A stretch of DNA of 64,000 nucleotides from contig NZ_CP016804.1 of the NCBI RefSeq assembly GCF_001886955.1, positions 124,001 through 188,000 of the forward strand, given 5' to 3'. Source of the stretch: Halodesulfurarchaeum formicicum (lineage in GTDB: Archaea; Halobacteriota; Halobacteria; Halobacteriales; Halobacteriaceae). The position numbers were made by a program, and so were the translations under genes. The notes below the pieces were generated by a model that had not been told where the DNA came from, did not search any database, and saw only the letters and a list, made by a program, of their open reading frames with translations. Positions 34,825 to 43,198 of the stretch are shown piece by piece (positions within the stretch are counted from its first letter, which is position 1; every line of letters begins with the position of its first letter).

Positions 34825-36816
34825 GTGAGTACGCGGACCGACGCCCTCGACGCCGTGGTCTTCGGCGTCGACGTGCAGAGCGGTGACGTGCGAGGTGACA
34901 CGCCGTCGTATGCCCTCTGTGTCTTCGACGGGACGGACCTCGAACGGACGACCGTGAGCTATCACAAACTCCTGCGTCGGGTGCAGGAGACCGAACCGGC
35001 CCTCCTCGCGACGGACAACATGTACGAGCTGGCGGCGGACAAGGACGATCTCGTCCGCTTTCTGAAACGCCTTCCCGCCGAGACCCGGCTCGTCCAGGTC
35101 ACGGGCGATCAGCGCCCGGAGCCACTCTCCCGGGTGGCCAACCGCCACGGCGTGCCCTACGACTCCGATCCCATGGCCGAGGCCGAGGCGGCAGCCCGAC
35201 TCGCCGCCCGCAACGTGGGGTTTGCGGTCCGGGCGTTTACGGACCGGACGACGGTCAAGGTCTCCCGGGGCCGCTCCATCGGGAAGGGCGGGTCGAGCGA
35301 GGACCGATACACCCGGCGCATCCACGGGCACGTCAAGACCGAAGCTCGCCGGGTGGCCTCGGCCCTGGAGGAGGCCGGCCTGGACTTCGAGCGCTCGGTC
35401 ACCGAGAAGTACGGCGGTTTTTCGAATGCCGTCTTCACCGTCGAGGCCCCAATGAGCGAGATCCCGGTTTCGGGCGGTCGTTCCGGTGACACCCGCATCG
35501 AGATCGAACCGGTCGAACGGGACGGTATCGACTTCGAACCGCTTGTCACCCGCCGGGACCGGGTCTTTGTGGGCGTCGACCCGGGGACGACGACCGCGGT
35601 GGGGATCGTCGACCTCGACGGCGAGCCCCTGGAGACCTGGCACAGCCGAACCGCGGACATGGCGACGGTTATCGAGTGGATCATCGAGCGCGGTCGACCA
35701 GTGCTGGTCGCGGCCGACGTCACGCCGATACCCGAGACTGTCGAGAAGATCCGTCGTTCCTTCGACGCGGCGGCCTGGACGCCCACCGCGGACCTCCCGG
35801 TCGACGAGAAGCTCCATCGAACCCGGAACGCCGCCACGGCCAACGACCACGAGCGGGACGCCCTGGCGGCGGCACTGTTCGCCCACGACGACTACGCGGA
35901 CACGATCGAGCGGGTAACCCGGAAGGTGCCCCGGTCGGCAGATCGGGACGAGATCGTGGGCGAGGTGATCGCCGAGGACCTCTCCGTCGAGGCGGTTCTC
36001 CGGGACCGGGCGGAACCCGAAACGGGGGCCGAAGAATCCGCCGGACCCGAACCGGCCGAGCCCTCGCCCGAACAGCGCCGGATCAACGACCTGGAGACTC
36101 AGGTCGACCGGCTGCAATCACACGTGGAGGACCTCAAGGGCCGACTCGATACGAAAGACGAGACGATCGCGGAGCTTCGGGACAAGCTCTCGGACGCCAA
36201 ACGCGAGGAACGCACCGAGGCCCGGACTAGGCGGGAGGTGTCGAAACTCCGCTGGGAGAACGACCGCCTGGAGGCCGAACTCGACGAACAGCGCCGGGCC
36301 CGGGAGACCCTCGAAGAGAAACTCGAACGGCTGAAGGCCCTCTGGAAGCTCGATCACTCGAACTTCGCGGACGTGGCCCAGGAGGGGTTGACCCCAGTGA
36401 AGGTGATCGAGAAGTTCACCGTCGAGGCCATCGAGGCCGCCGAGGCGGCCTACGGTATCGCGGCGGGGGATGTGGTCTACCTGCGGGACGCCTCCGGGGC
36501 GGGTCGCCGGACGGCCGAGCGACTGATCGAGCACGAACCCCGGCTGGTCGTCCGGAACGGCGGGATCTCGGACGTGGCCGATCAACTGCTCTTCGAGGCC
36601 GACGTGCCAGTCGCCCCCGCCGAGATGGTCACGATCCAGGAGGTCGACGAACTGGCGGTCGCCCGCGAGGACGATATCGAGGCGGCTATCGCGGATTGGG
36701 CGGATCGCGCCGAGGAACGCTCCCGCTCGCAGAACGCCGCGATGGTCGATCAGCTTATCTCCGAGCACCGGGCGGACCGGCGGGACGCGGACCCGAGTGA
36801 ACTGCTCGACTCCTGA
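34825..36816 (+). CDS. DUF460 protein (RNase H-like domain plus coiled coil)
   Basis: About 663 residues from GTG 34825 (MSTRTDALDAVVFGVDVQSG). The family (PF04312) is found in archaea and contains an RNase H/RuvC-like nucleotidyl-hydrolase fold: FVGVDPGTTTAVGIVDLDG carries the first Asp, LVAADVTPIPETV the next, and NDHERDALAAALFA the last. A long coiled coil (about residues 400-510) follows, then a C-terminal domain. The family function is unproven; the fold suggests RNA or DNA processing. A TATA-like cttattc at about 34796 supports the GTG start. An open frame continues upstream to 34567 but is non-coding in character. Confidence 0.88.
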   Translation: MSTRTDALDAVVFGVDVQSGDVRGDTPSYALCVFDGTDLERTTVSYHKLLRRVQETEPALLATDNMYELAADKDDLVRFLKRLPAETRLVQVTGDQRPEPLSRVANRHGVPYDSDPMAEAEAAARLAARNVGFAVRAFTDRTTVKVSRGRSIGKGGSSEDRYTRRIHGHVKTEARRVASALEEAGLDFERSVTEKYGGFSNAVFTVEAPMSEIPVSGGRSGDTRIEIEPVERDGIDFEPLVTRRDRVFVGVDPGTTTAVGIVDLDGEPLETWHSRTADMATVIEWIIERGRPVLVAADVTPIPETVEKIRRSFDAAAWTPTADLPVDEKLHRTRNAATANDHERDALAAALFAHDDYADTIERVTRKVPRSADRDEIVGEVIAEDLSVEAVLRDRAEPETGAEESAGPEPAEPSPEQRRINDLETQVDRLQSHVEDLKGRLDTKDETIAELRDKLSDAKREERTEARTRREVSKLRWENDRLEAELDEQRRARETLEEKLERLKALWKLDHSNFADVAQEGLTPVKVIEKFTVEAIEAAEAAYGIAAGDVVYLRDASGAGRRTAERLIEHEPRLVVRNGGISDVADQLLFEADVPVAPAEMVTIQEVDELAVAREDDIEAAIADWADRAEERSRSQNAAMVDQLISEHRADRRDADPSELLDS

Positions 36817-36860
36817 GTGCTTTCAGAAATACTAACCCGCCGGGCCGTTTCCGGGGCTGT

Positions 36861-37841
36861 ATGGATACGTTCGACCTCCTGACGCGGAACGCCTCGGAGG
36901 TGGTTACCGAGGAGGAGCTTCGGGACCTGGCCGCCGATCCCGACGGGAAGCGGGCCTACGTGGGGTATGAGCCCTCCGGCGTGCTCCACCTGGGTCACCT
37001 GCTGACCGCGAACAAGCTCATCGACCTGCAGGAGGCCGGGATGGAGGTCGTCGTGCTGCTGGCGGACGTCCACGCCTATCTCAACGGGAAGGGCACCTTC
37101 GAGGAGATCCAGGCCACGGCCGAGCAGATGCAGGCCCAGTTCGTCGCGTACGGGCTCGACCCCGAGCAGACCGAATTCCGGTACGGCTCGGAGTTCCAGC
37201 TCGACGAGGAGTACGTGCTCGACGTGCACGCCCTGGCGGTCGACACGTCGCTCAACCGGGCCCAGCGCGCCATGGCCGAGATCAAGGGCGACGAGACGGT
37301 CACGGTCTCACACGTCGTCTACCCCCTGATGCAGACCTTAGACATCGAGTACCTCGATCTGGACCTGGCCGTGGGCGGGATGGACCAGCGCAAGGTCCAC
37401 ATGCTCGCTCGCGAGGGCCTGCGCAGCCTGGAGTACGACGTGCGCCCGGCGATTCACACCCCGATTCTCGGGGATCTGGAGAGCGGCGACGGGAAGATGT
37501 CCTCCAGTGCGGGGCTGACCATCTCGATGGAAGACTCCCGCGAGGACATCGAGGAGAAGGTCAACGCGGCGTTCTGTCCGCCGACCCGGGATCCCGAGGG
37601 CGACCTGGTCAATCCGGTCCTCCAGCTGTACCAGTACCACGTCTTCCCCCGCTTCGAGACGGTGCGGATCGACCGTCCCGAGGAGTACGGCGGCGACCTG
37701 GTCTATGACTCGTTCGAGGCGCTCGCGGCTGATCTGGAGTCGGGCGAACTTCACCCGGCCGACGCGAAGTCCGGGCTGGCCGCCCACCTCGACGAACTCA
37801 TCGCACCCGGCCGGGAACGACTGCAAGAACTGCGGTCCTGA
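36861..37841 (+). CDS. tyrS: Tyrosyl-tRNA synthetase
   Basis: Class I synthetase, 326 residues, the short archaeal/eukaryotic type. The HIGH-like motif is GVLHLGHLLTANK and the KMSKS-like motif is GDGKMSSSAG. Tyr-recognition residues lie in YVGYEPSG (start) and AVGGMDQRKVHMLARE. 44 nt after DUF460 with a TATA-like aatacta, so probably its own promoter. Its stop is directly next to the convergent arsC stop. Confidence 0.96.
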   Translation: MDTFDLLTRNASEVVTEEELRDLAADPDGKRAYVGYEPSGVLHLGHLLTANKLIDLQEAGMEVVVLLADVHAYLNGKGTFEEIQATAEQMQAQFVAYGLDPEQTEFRYGSEFQLDEEYVLDVHALAVDTSLNRAQRAMAEIKGDETVTVSHVVYPLMQTLDIEYLDLDLAVGGMDQRKVHMLAREGLRSLEYDVRPAIHTPILGDLESGDGKMSSSAGLTISMEDSREDIEEKVNAAFCPPTRDPEGDLVNPVLQLYQYHVFPRFETVRIDRPEEYGGDLVYDSFEALAADLESGELHPADAKSGLAAHLDELIAPGRERLQELRS

Positions 37842-38300
37842 TCAGAATTCGGGCTCGATTTCGCCCGACGTGGGTTCGTCCTCGGCTCGGACTGCTTCGA
37901 GCAACGACTCGACTCGCTCGGCGATCTCATCGCGGATCTCTCGGACCACGTCGAGTGGCTGCCCACCCGGGTCCGGAAGCCCCCAGTCGCGGCTGTCACC
38001 CCGCCAGGTGGCCGGGCAGACGTCGTCGGCCGAACAGCCCATGGTAATCACGTAATCCATTTCCATGACCGTCTCGCGCGGGAGTTTTCGGGGTTGGTTC
38101 TCCGAGATGTCGATTCCCGTCTCGGCCATGGCCTCGATCACCACGTCGTGGACCGCCGCGGCGGGGTCCGTGCCGCCGGAGTGGATCTCGATCCCGTCGA
38201 GGTCGCGCTCCTCGACGGTCCGCCTGGCGAATGCCGCCGCCATCTGGCTCCGGCCGGCGTTCTCGACACAGACGAAGGCGATCCGGGTGGGCTCGCTCAT
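37842..38300 (-). CDS. arsC: Low-molecular-weight phosphatase-type arsenate reductase ArsC-like
   Basis: 152 residues from MSEPTRIAFVCVENAGRS. The P-loop C-x5-R-S (CVENAGRSQM) identifies the low-molecular-weight tyrosine phosphatase/ArsC fold. The further Cys in TMGCSADDVCPATW are placed as in thioredoxin-coupled arsenate reductases, and DWGLPDPGGQP is the acid loop. It reduces arsenate to arsenite or dephosphorylates phosphotyrosine; no other ars genes are near, so the arsenate role is likely but not certain. Confidence 0.85.
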   Translation of the reverse strand: MSEPTRIAFVCVENAGRSQMAAAFARRTVEERDLDGIEIHSGGTDPAAAVHDVVIEAMAETGIDISENQPRKLPRETVMEMDYVITMGCSADDVCPATWRGDSRDWGLPDPGGQPLDVVREIRDEIAERVESLLEAVRAEDEPTSGEIEPEF

Positions 38301-38400
38301 CGCTGTCCCTTGAGCGGCCGAAAGTAAAGGGGTGCTCCTATGGGTGGTCGCCCGGACTCGTGTGATTGGGTTTAAGCGTTTGTGTCGCCAATCCGGAGTC

Positions 38401-38688
38401 ATGAGCGAGAACGAGCGTGGCCGGACTGACCTCAGGATGCCCGACGAGGACGAGGTATTCGCCGTGGTCGAGAACATGCTCGGAGCGAACCGGGTGCAGG
38501 TCCGGTGTGCGGACGGCGTCGAGCGCACTGCCCGCATTCCGGGCCGGATGCAGAAACGGATCTGGATCCGCGAGGACGACGTGGTCCTGGTCGAACCCTG
38601 GGACTGGCAGGACGAGAAGGGCGACATCGTCTGGCGATACGAGAAAAGCGAGGCCGACCAACTCCGCGAGGAAGGGCACATCCAATGA
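38401..38688 (+). CDS. eif1A: Translation initiation factor aIF1A
   Basis: 95 residues with an S1-like OB fold ([34 protein letters not shown], key part), acidic N-terminus and short C-terminal tail. Promotes scanning-free mRNA and initiator tRNA placement on the small subunit. A TATA-like gtttaagc at about 38370 is 30 nt upstream, indicating a leaderless transcript. Followed after 3 nt by rio1, then by the Dim2-like KH gene: a small-subunit biogenesis/initiation cluster. Confidence 0.96.
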   Translation: MSENERGRTDLRMPDEDEVFAVVENMLGANRVQVRCADGVERTARIPGRMQKRIWIREDDVVLVEPWDWQDEKGDIVWRYEKSEADQLREEGHIQ

Positions 38689-38691
38689 CCC

Positions 38692-39528
38692 GTGACTGAG
38701 TTCGTCGAATCGGGCGACTCCGCCGAGTGGGAGGAGATCGAGGTTCGGGACACCGAAGCCGACCGGATCGCGCGCCGACAGGACCGGGAGTTCTCCGAGT
38801 TCCGGAAACGGCTGAAGGACACCGAGCAGTTCAAAGTCGAGGGCTCGGTCTTCGATGATGCCACCTACGCCGCCCTGTACAAACTCGTCCAGGACGACTA
38901 CCTCCAGGCCTTCGGGGGGCCGATTTCGACGGGCAAGGAGGCAAACGTCTACGAGGCCATCGGCGAGGACGGGGAGACCGTCGCGGTGAAAGTCTATCTC
39001 ACGACGACGAGCAACTTCCAGCAGATGAGCGACTACCTGGCCGGCGACCCCCGATTCGAGGGGATCAGGGGTACCACCACGAAGGTCGTCATCGCGTGGG
39101 TGCGCAAGGAGTTCTCGAACCTGCGTCGGGCGAGGGAGGCCGGGGTGGCCGTCCCCGACCCGATCGCCGTCCAGCGCAACGTCCTCGTGATGGAGTATCT
39201 GGGTGACGAGGACGGGCCGGCACCGACCCTCGACGAGGTCGAGATCGAGAACCCCGAGACTGCCTTCTCGGTCGTCAGGGAGTACATGCGACGGCTCTAC
39301 GACGCGGGCCTGGTGCATGGCGATCTCAGCGAGTACAATCTGGTCGTCCACGACGGCCAGATCACCGTGATCGACGTGGGCCAGGCGGTCACCGTCCACC
39401 ACCCGAACGCCGAGGACTTCCTCGAACGGGACTGCAAAAACGTCGCCTCGTTTTTTGCCGATCTGGGCGTGGACGTCACGACGGACTCGTTGCGGGCGTA
39501 TCTGGACGCGGAAGCGTCCCCGCCGTAG
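38692..39528 (+). CDS. rio1: Serine/threonine kinase/ATPase Rio1
   Basis: 278 residues starting at GTG 38692. RIO domain: phosphate-loop STGKEANVYEA, catalytic LVHGDLSEYN and metal-binding IDVGQAV. Rio1 acts in late small-subunit maturation, releasing Nob1 and Dim2 from pre-40S-like particles. Placed 3 nt after aIF1A and 46 nt before the Dim2-like KH gene; Nob1 is also encoded in this window. The longer C-terminus here ends in an acidic tail. Confidence 0.95.
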   Translation: MTEFVESGDSAEWEEIEVRDTEADRIARRQDREFSEFRKRLKDTEQFKVEGSVFDDATYAALYKLVQDDYLQAFGGPISTGKEANVYEAIGEDGETVAVKVYLTTTSNFQQMSDYLAGDPRFEGIRGTTTKVVIAWVRKEFSNLRRAREAGVAVPDPIAVQRNVLVMEYLGDEDGPAPTLDEVEIENPETAFSVVREYMRRLYDAGLVHGDLSEYNLVVHDGQITVIDVGQAVTVHHPNAEDFLERDCKNVASFFADLGVDVTTDSLRAYLDAEASPP

Positions 39529-39574
39529 CCCGGCGGAACGAACGCTTAAACCCGCTGAGTGGGTACGTCCGCCC

Positions 39575-40126
39575 ATGCAACACGTGAAGATTCCGACGGA
39601 GCGGATCGGGGTCCTCATCGGCGAAGGGGGTGAGACGGTCGAGACCATCGAGCGACTGGCGGAGGTCGAACTCACCGTCGACTCCGAGAACGGGGCCGTC
39701 CGCGTGGAGTCCGTGGGGGACTCCGTGAAGGCCATGACGGCGACGGACATCGTGGAAGCCATCGGCCGGGGCTTCTCGCCGGAGGAGGCGCTGACCCTGC
39801 TGGACGACGAGCTCCGGATGTTCGACGTCATCGACATCGAGCGGGCCGCGCGGAACGACAACGACCTGCGACGTCAGAAGGGCCGACTCATCGGTGAGGG
39901 TGGACGCACCCGCGAACTGATGGAGGAGCTGACCGGGGCGAGCGTGGTCATCTACGGGTCGACCATGGGCATCATCGGTCAGCCACGCGAGGTCGAGATC
40001 GTGCGGAGCGCCGCGGACATGCTGCTCGACGGCGCGCCACACGGTGCGGTGTACTCCTTCCTGGAGCGAAAGCGCGTCGAGGAGCTGAAGAGCCAGGGCA
40101 TGGATTACCACGAGTACTCGGACTGA
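39575..40126 (+). CDS. KH-domain ribosome biogenesis protein, Dim2/Pno1-like
   Basis: 183 residues with two KH domains: first IPTERIGVLIGEGGETVE, second GRLIGEGGRTRELMEELTGASVVIYG. Archaeal Dim2/Pno1/Krr1-type proteins bind the 3' end of 16S rRNA and guide Nob1. A TATA-like gcttaaac at about 39543 suggests leaderless transcription separate from aIF1A-rio1, but read-through is also possible. The start ATG at MQHVKIPTERIG is the only sensible one. Confidence 0.92.
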   Translation: MQHVKIPTERIGVLIGEGGETVETIERLAEVELTVDSENGAVRVESVGDSVKAMTATDIVEAIGRGFSPEEALTLLDDELRMFDVIDIERAARNDNDLRRQKGRLIGEGGRTRELMEELTGASVVIYGSTMGIIGQPREVEIVRSAADMLLDGAPHGAVYSFLERKRVEELKSQGMDYHEYSD

Positions 40127-40211
40127 GTGCCAGGATTTCCTCCTAAAGGGCAGTTCTATGTGAGTGGGTTACACACTTCTGGGGCGCTGGGCCGCCGGTT
40201 TTCGTGCTCGT

Positions 40212-40227
40212 CCAAAGCACTTATATA
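40212..40227 (+). promoter_or_regulatory. Thermosome promoter (BRE plus TATA)
   Basis: CCAAAG (40212-40217) followed by cttatata (40220-40227), 28-35 nt before the ATG at 40255. A strong archaeal promoter. Heat-shock control is likely from the gene family but no extra operator is visible. Confidence 0.7.
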
Positions 40228-40254
40228 GAATGGCAAAACAACTCCCTCTCGAAC

Positions 40255-41949
40255 ATGGCACAGATGGGTAATCAACCCCTCATCGTTCTCTCCGAGGAGT
40301 CCCAGCGAACATCCGGCGAAGACGCACAGTCGATGAACATCACGGCCGGCAAGGCCGTCGCCGAGTCCGTCCGCACGACACTCGGCCCGAAAGGCATGGA
40401 CAAGATGCTCGTCGACTCGACGGGCAACGTCGTGGTGACAAACGACGGCGTCACCATCCTCAAGGAGATGGACATCGAGCACCCGGCGGCCAACATGATC
40501 GTCGAGGTCGCCGAGACCCAGGAGAACGAGGTCGGTGACGGCACCACGACCGCCGTCATCGTCTCCGGCGAACTCCTGAAGGAGGCCGAGAACCTGCTCG
40601 ACCAGGACATCCACGCGACCACGCTGGCCCAGGGGTACCGCGAGGCCGCCGAGGAGGCCAAGGACCTCCTGGAGGAGCAGGCTATCGAGATCTCCACCGA
40701 GGACACCGAGCACCTCGAACAGATCGCCGCGACGGCGATGACCGGCAAGGGTGCAGAAACCGCCAAGGACACCCTCTCCTCGCTGGTTGTCTCGGCCGTC
40801 CAGTCGGTCGCCGACGAGACTGGCATCGACACGGACAACGTGAAAGTCGAGAAGGTCGTCGGCGGCTCCATCGACAACTCCGAACTGGTCGAGGGCGTCA
40901 TCGTCGACAAGACTCGCGTCGACGAGAACATGCCCTACGCGGTCGAGGACGCCAACGTCGCGCTCGTCGACTCCGGGCTGGAGGTCGAGGAGACCGAGAT
41001 CGACACCGAGGTCAACGTCACCGACCCCGATCAGCTCGAGGAGTTCCTGGAGCGCGAGGAAGCCCAGCTCCGCGAGCTGGTCGATGCCCTCGTCGCGGTC
41101 GACACCGACGTGGTCTTCGTCGACGGCGGTATCGACGACATGGCCCAGCACTTCCTGGCCCAGGAGGGCATTCTCGCCGTCCGGCGGGTCAAGTCCGACG
41201 ACATGACCCGCCTCGCCCGCGCCACGGGTGCGACCCCGGTTTCCAGCGTCCGTGACATCACCAGCGAGGACCTCGGGCAGGCCGGTTCGATCGCCCAGCG
41301 TGACGTCGGTGGCGACGAGCGCATCTTCATCGAGGACGTCGAGGAAGCCAAGTCCGTCACGATGATTCTGCGGGGCGGCACGGAACACGTCGTCGACGAG
41401 GTCGAGCGAGCCATCGAGGACTCGATGCACGTGGTTCGGGTCACCCTGGAGGACGGCAAGGTCGTCCCCGGCGGTGGCTCCCCCGAGACCCAGCTTGCCC
41501 TGGAGCTTCGGGACTTCGCAGATTCGGTCGGTGGGCGCGAGGCCCTGGCCATCGAGCACTTCGCCGATGCGCTTGAGGTCGTCCCGCGCACCCTGGCCGA
41601 GAACGCGGGTCACGACCCGATCGACTCCCTGGTCGACCTGCGCAGCCAGCACGACAGCGGCTCGACCGGTGCCGGGCTGGACGCCTACACGGGCGACGTG
41701 GTCGACATGGAAGGTGAAGGTGTCGTCGAGCCCCTCCGCGTGAAGACCCAGGCGATCGAGTCCGCCACGGAGGCCGCCGTGATGATCCTCCGCATCGACG
41801 ACGTGATCGCCGCCGGCGACCTCAAGGGTGGGGCCGTCGACGGTGACGACGATGACGACATGCCCGCTGGCGGCCCCGGCGGTGCCGGTGGCATGGGCGG
41901 CGGCATGGGCGGTATGGGCGGTATGGGTGGCATGGGCGGCGCGATGTAA
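40255..41949 (+). CDS. thsA: Thermosome (CCT) subunit
   Basis: Group II chaperonin subunit, 564 residues. Equatorial-domain motifs [24 protein letters not shown] and [12 protein letters not shown] bind and hydrolyse [12 protein letters not shown] is in the second equatorial half. The C-terminal GGM-repeat tail (GGMGGMGGM...) projects into the cavity. The start [15 protein letters not shown] matches the family; a frame to 40204 would overlap the promoter. The a/b/c paralogue cannot be fixed from this one gene. Stop is followed by a large hairpin. Confidence 0.96.
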   Translation: MAQMGNQPLIVLSEESQRTSGEDAQSMNITAGKAVAESVRTTLGPKGMDKMLVDSTGNVVVTNDGVTILKEMDIEHPAANMIVEVAETQENEVGDGTTTAVIVSGELLKEAENLLDQDIHATTLAQGYREAAEEAKDLLEEQAIEISTEDTEHLEQIAATAMTGKGAETAKDTLSSLVVSAVQSVADETGIDTDNVKVEKVVGGSIDNSELVEGVIVDKTRVDENMPYAVEDANVALVDSGLEVEETEIDTEVNVTDPDQLEEFLEREEAQLRELVDALVAVDTDVVFVDGGIDDMAQHFLAQEGILAVRRVKSDDMTRLARATGATPVSSVRDITSEDLGQAGSIAQRDVGGDERIFIEDVEEAKSVTMILRGGTEHVVDEVERAIEDSMHVVRVTLEDGKVVPGGGSPETQLALELRDFADSVGGREALAIEHFADALEVVPRTLAENAGHDPIDSLVDLRSQHDSGSTGAGLDAYTGDVVDMEGEGVVEPLRVKTQAIESATEAAVMILRIDDVIAAGDLKGGAVDGDDDDDMPAGGPGGAGGMGGGMGGMGGMGGMGGAM

Positions 41950-41955
41950 ACGCAC

Positions 41956-41996
41956 GTTTTGCTCTGCGGGGCGCCTTCGGCGCCCCTCGGCAAAAC
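41956..41996 (+). terminator. Terminator-like nested hairpin after the thermosome gene
   Basis: GTTTTGC...GCAAAAC arms enclose GGGGCGCC-TTC-GGCGCCCC (41968-41986). The 8-bp inner stem has a 3-nt loop. It lies 7 nt after the thermosome stop. The CAAAAC side would give a U-rich run only on the opposite strand, so it may act on convergent transcription or as an mRNA 3'-end structure. Confidence 0.55.
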
Positions 41997-42022
41997 CTGC
42001 ACTAAAACGCGCCTGCTCCTGT

Positions 42023-42083
42023 CGCGCGGCCACAGGCCGCGCGGTAGTCCGCGGGCGCGACCGCGAGCACTCAGTGCTCGCGG
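42023..42083. repeat. Two perfect triloop hairpins
   Basis: CGCGCGGCC-ACA-GGCCGCGCG (42023-42043, 9-bp stem) and CCGCGAGCAC-TCA-GTGCTCGCGG (42061-42083, 10-bp stem). They have the same design as the array after tRNA-Pro, a perfect stem with a 3-nt loop, but different sequences. Confidence 0.75.
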
Positions 42084-42152
42084 AGAATAACGAACCTCGC
42101 GGAGAATAACGAACCTCGCGGAGAATAACGAACCTCGCGGAGAATAACGAAC
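42077..42152 (+). repeat. Four tandem copies of a 19-bp repeat
   Basis: CTCGCGGAGAATAACGAAC is repeated four times without interruption (42077, 42096, 42115, 42134). The first copy shares its start with the right arm of the preceding hairpin. No spacers, so not a CRISPR array. Confidence 0.9.
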
Positions 42153-42254
42153 GGACCTCTACGCTCCGCAAGTGAGCTCTGTAACACGGCCCACCACGCC
42201 CGAACCGTCTGCTGCCGATTTCGTCTGTTCTCCCGTTCGAAAAAGACGCGCCGA

Positions 42255-42425
42255 CTACACCTCGTAGATGCTGTCCTGGAGTTGGCTCACCGTCGCCTCG
42301 TCCAACTCCATCTCGGGGTGGGCGCTCTCGACGTGTTCGCGGGCCTGTTCCATGACTTCCTCCTCGGTGCCGGCCTGACAGAACCCGTCACAGCCGTCGA
42401 CGGGACAGTCCAGTTTGAGTGGCAT
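42255..42425 (-). CDS. DUF1059 small protein
   Basis: 56 residues from MPLKLDCPVDGCDGFCQAGTEEEVMEQ. The DUF1059 family has a short Cys-containing start (C-x4-C-x3-C) and a His-bearing helix (AREHVESAHPEM), probably binding a metal. Widespread in archaea and bacteria, function unknown. A longer frame to 42497 exists but lacks similarity. The upstream gap is shared with the divergent regulator at 42594. Confidence 0.85.
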   Translation of the reverse strand: MPLKLDCPVDGCDGFCQAGTEEEVMEQAREHVESAHPEMELDEATVSQLQDSIYEV

Positions 42426-42593
42426 TGCACCCGTGGGTACGAGCCAGGGTACCATAGGTCTATGTCGCTCGCCAGTTTCGGGCTGGTGAGCGCACAATCC
42501 TTATGTAGGGGTACATTTCACGGGCTTGACTGCCGAACGCGGGCATCCGTCCTGGCCCTCGAATTTACATTGTCCCTCGAACAAGTTGTGGCT

Positions 42594-43130
42594 ATGACAA
42601 CTCCAGCGGCCCAGGTCTTCGAGTGCGAGTCGTGTGCGAACACGCTCGTGGCCGTGCACCGGCCGGACGAACTCCGCTGCTGTGGCGAGGCCATGACTCC
42701 GGTTCACCCCGAGGAGCCCATTATCGAGCCGCCCGATCTCGAAACGCTCTGGCGGGAGATCTTTGGTCTCTCCCGAACCCGCATTCTCGTCTGTATCTGT
42801 GTGCTGATGGACGAACCCACGACGGTCGCCGAGGTCGCGGAACTGAGCGATCTGAGCGAGAGTACCGTCTCGAATCACCTCGATCCGCTCGTGGCGGCCG
42901 GTATTCTGGAGCGTTCGGTTCGGAACCTCCGGGCGGGCGGAACGATTCACGTCTATCGTGGGGCTTCGATCGAGACCCAGCAGGCGATCTATCGCCGCGG
43001 GCTATTCACGTGGTTCGCACGGGCGATCTCCATGATCGACGCGTACAGTCCGGACCAACTCAAAGCGCCCTACACCGCGGTTGCGGAGACCGAAACCCAG
43101 CAGGCACAGGCCGCGGTGTTCTGGGACTGA
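42594..43130 (+). CDS. Transcriptional regulator with zinc site and winged helix
   Basis: About 178 residues. N-terminal ~35 residues carry a Cys-rich site (FECESCANTLV...RCCGEAM). A central winged-helix domain follows (TTVAEVAELSDLSESTVSNHLDPLVAAGILE), typical of TrmB/ArsR-like haloarchaeal regulators. The C-terminal half is probably for ligand or dimer contacts. A TATA-like tttaca at about 42565 is 25-29 nt before the ATG. What it controls is not evident; the next gene on the same strand, an AlaDH/OCD-family gene 68 nt downstream, has its own TATA box. Confidence 0.8.
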   Translation: MTTPAAQVFECESCANTLVAVHRPDELRCCGEAMTPVHPEEPIIEPPDLETLWREIFGLSRTRILVCICVLMDEPTTVAEVAELSDLSESTVSNHLDPLVAAGILERSVRNLRAGGTIHVYRGASIETQQAIYRRGLFTWFARAISMIDAYSPDQLKAPYTAVAETETQQAQAAVFWD

Positions 43131-43198
43131 CCAGGGCGTTGGGGGATGGAAAAACGAATTCGCCGCCATATAAGTACGCCCTCGTCAAAGTTCCAGAT

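Larger units (their letters stand above)
41950..42254. other. Repeat-rich gap after the thermosome gene
   Basis: 305 bp with no gene. It holds a terminator-like hairpin, two further triloop hairpins and a four-copy 19-bp tandem repeat (all listed separately), then about 100 bp of ordinary sequence before the DUF1059 stop. Confidence 0.75.

Noticed and set aside
34816-34887. A 24-codon Arg-rich frame overlapping the start of DUF460
   Set aside because: It lies out of frame inside the DUF460 start region and its Arg run simply reflects GC-rich codons in another frame.
42077-42152. Possible CRISPR array
   Set aside because: The 19-bp units are directly adjacent with no spacers, and no cas genes are present.
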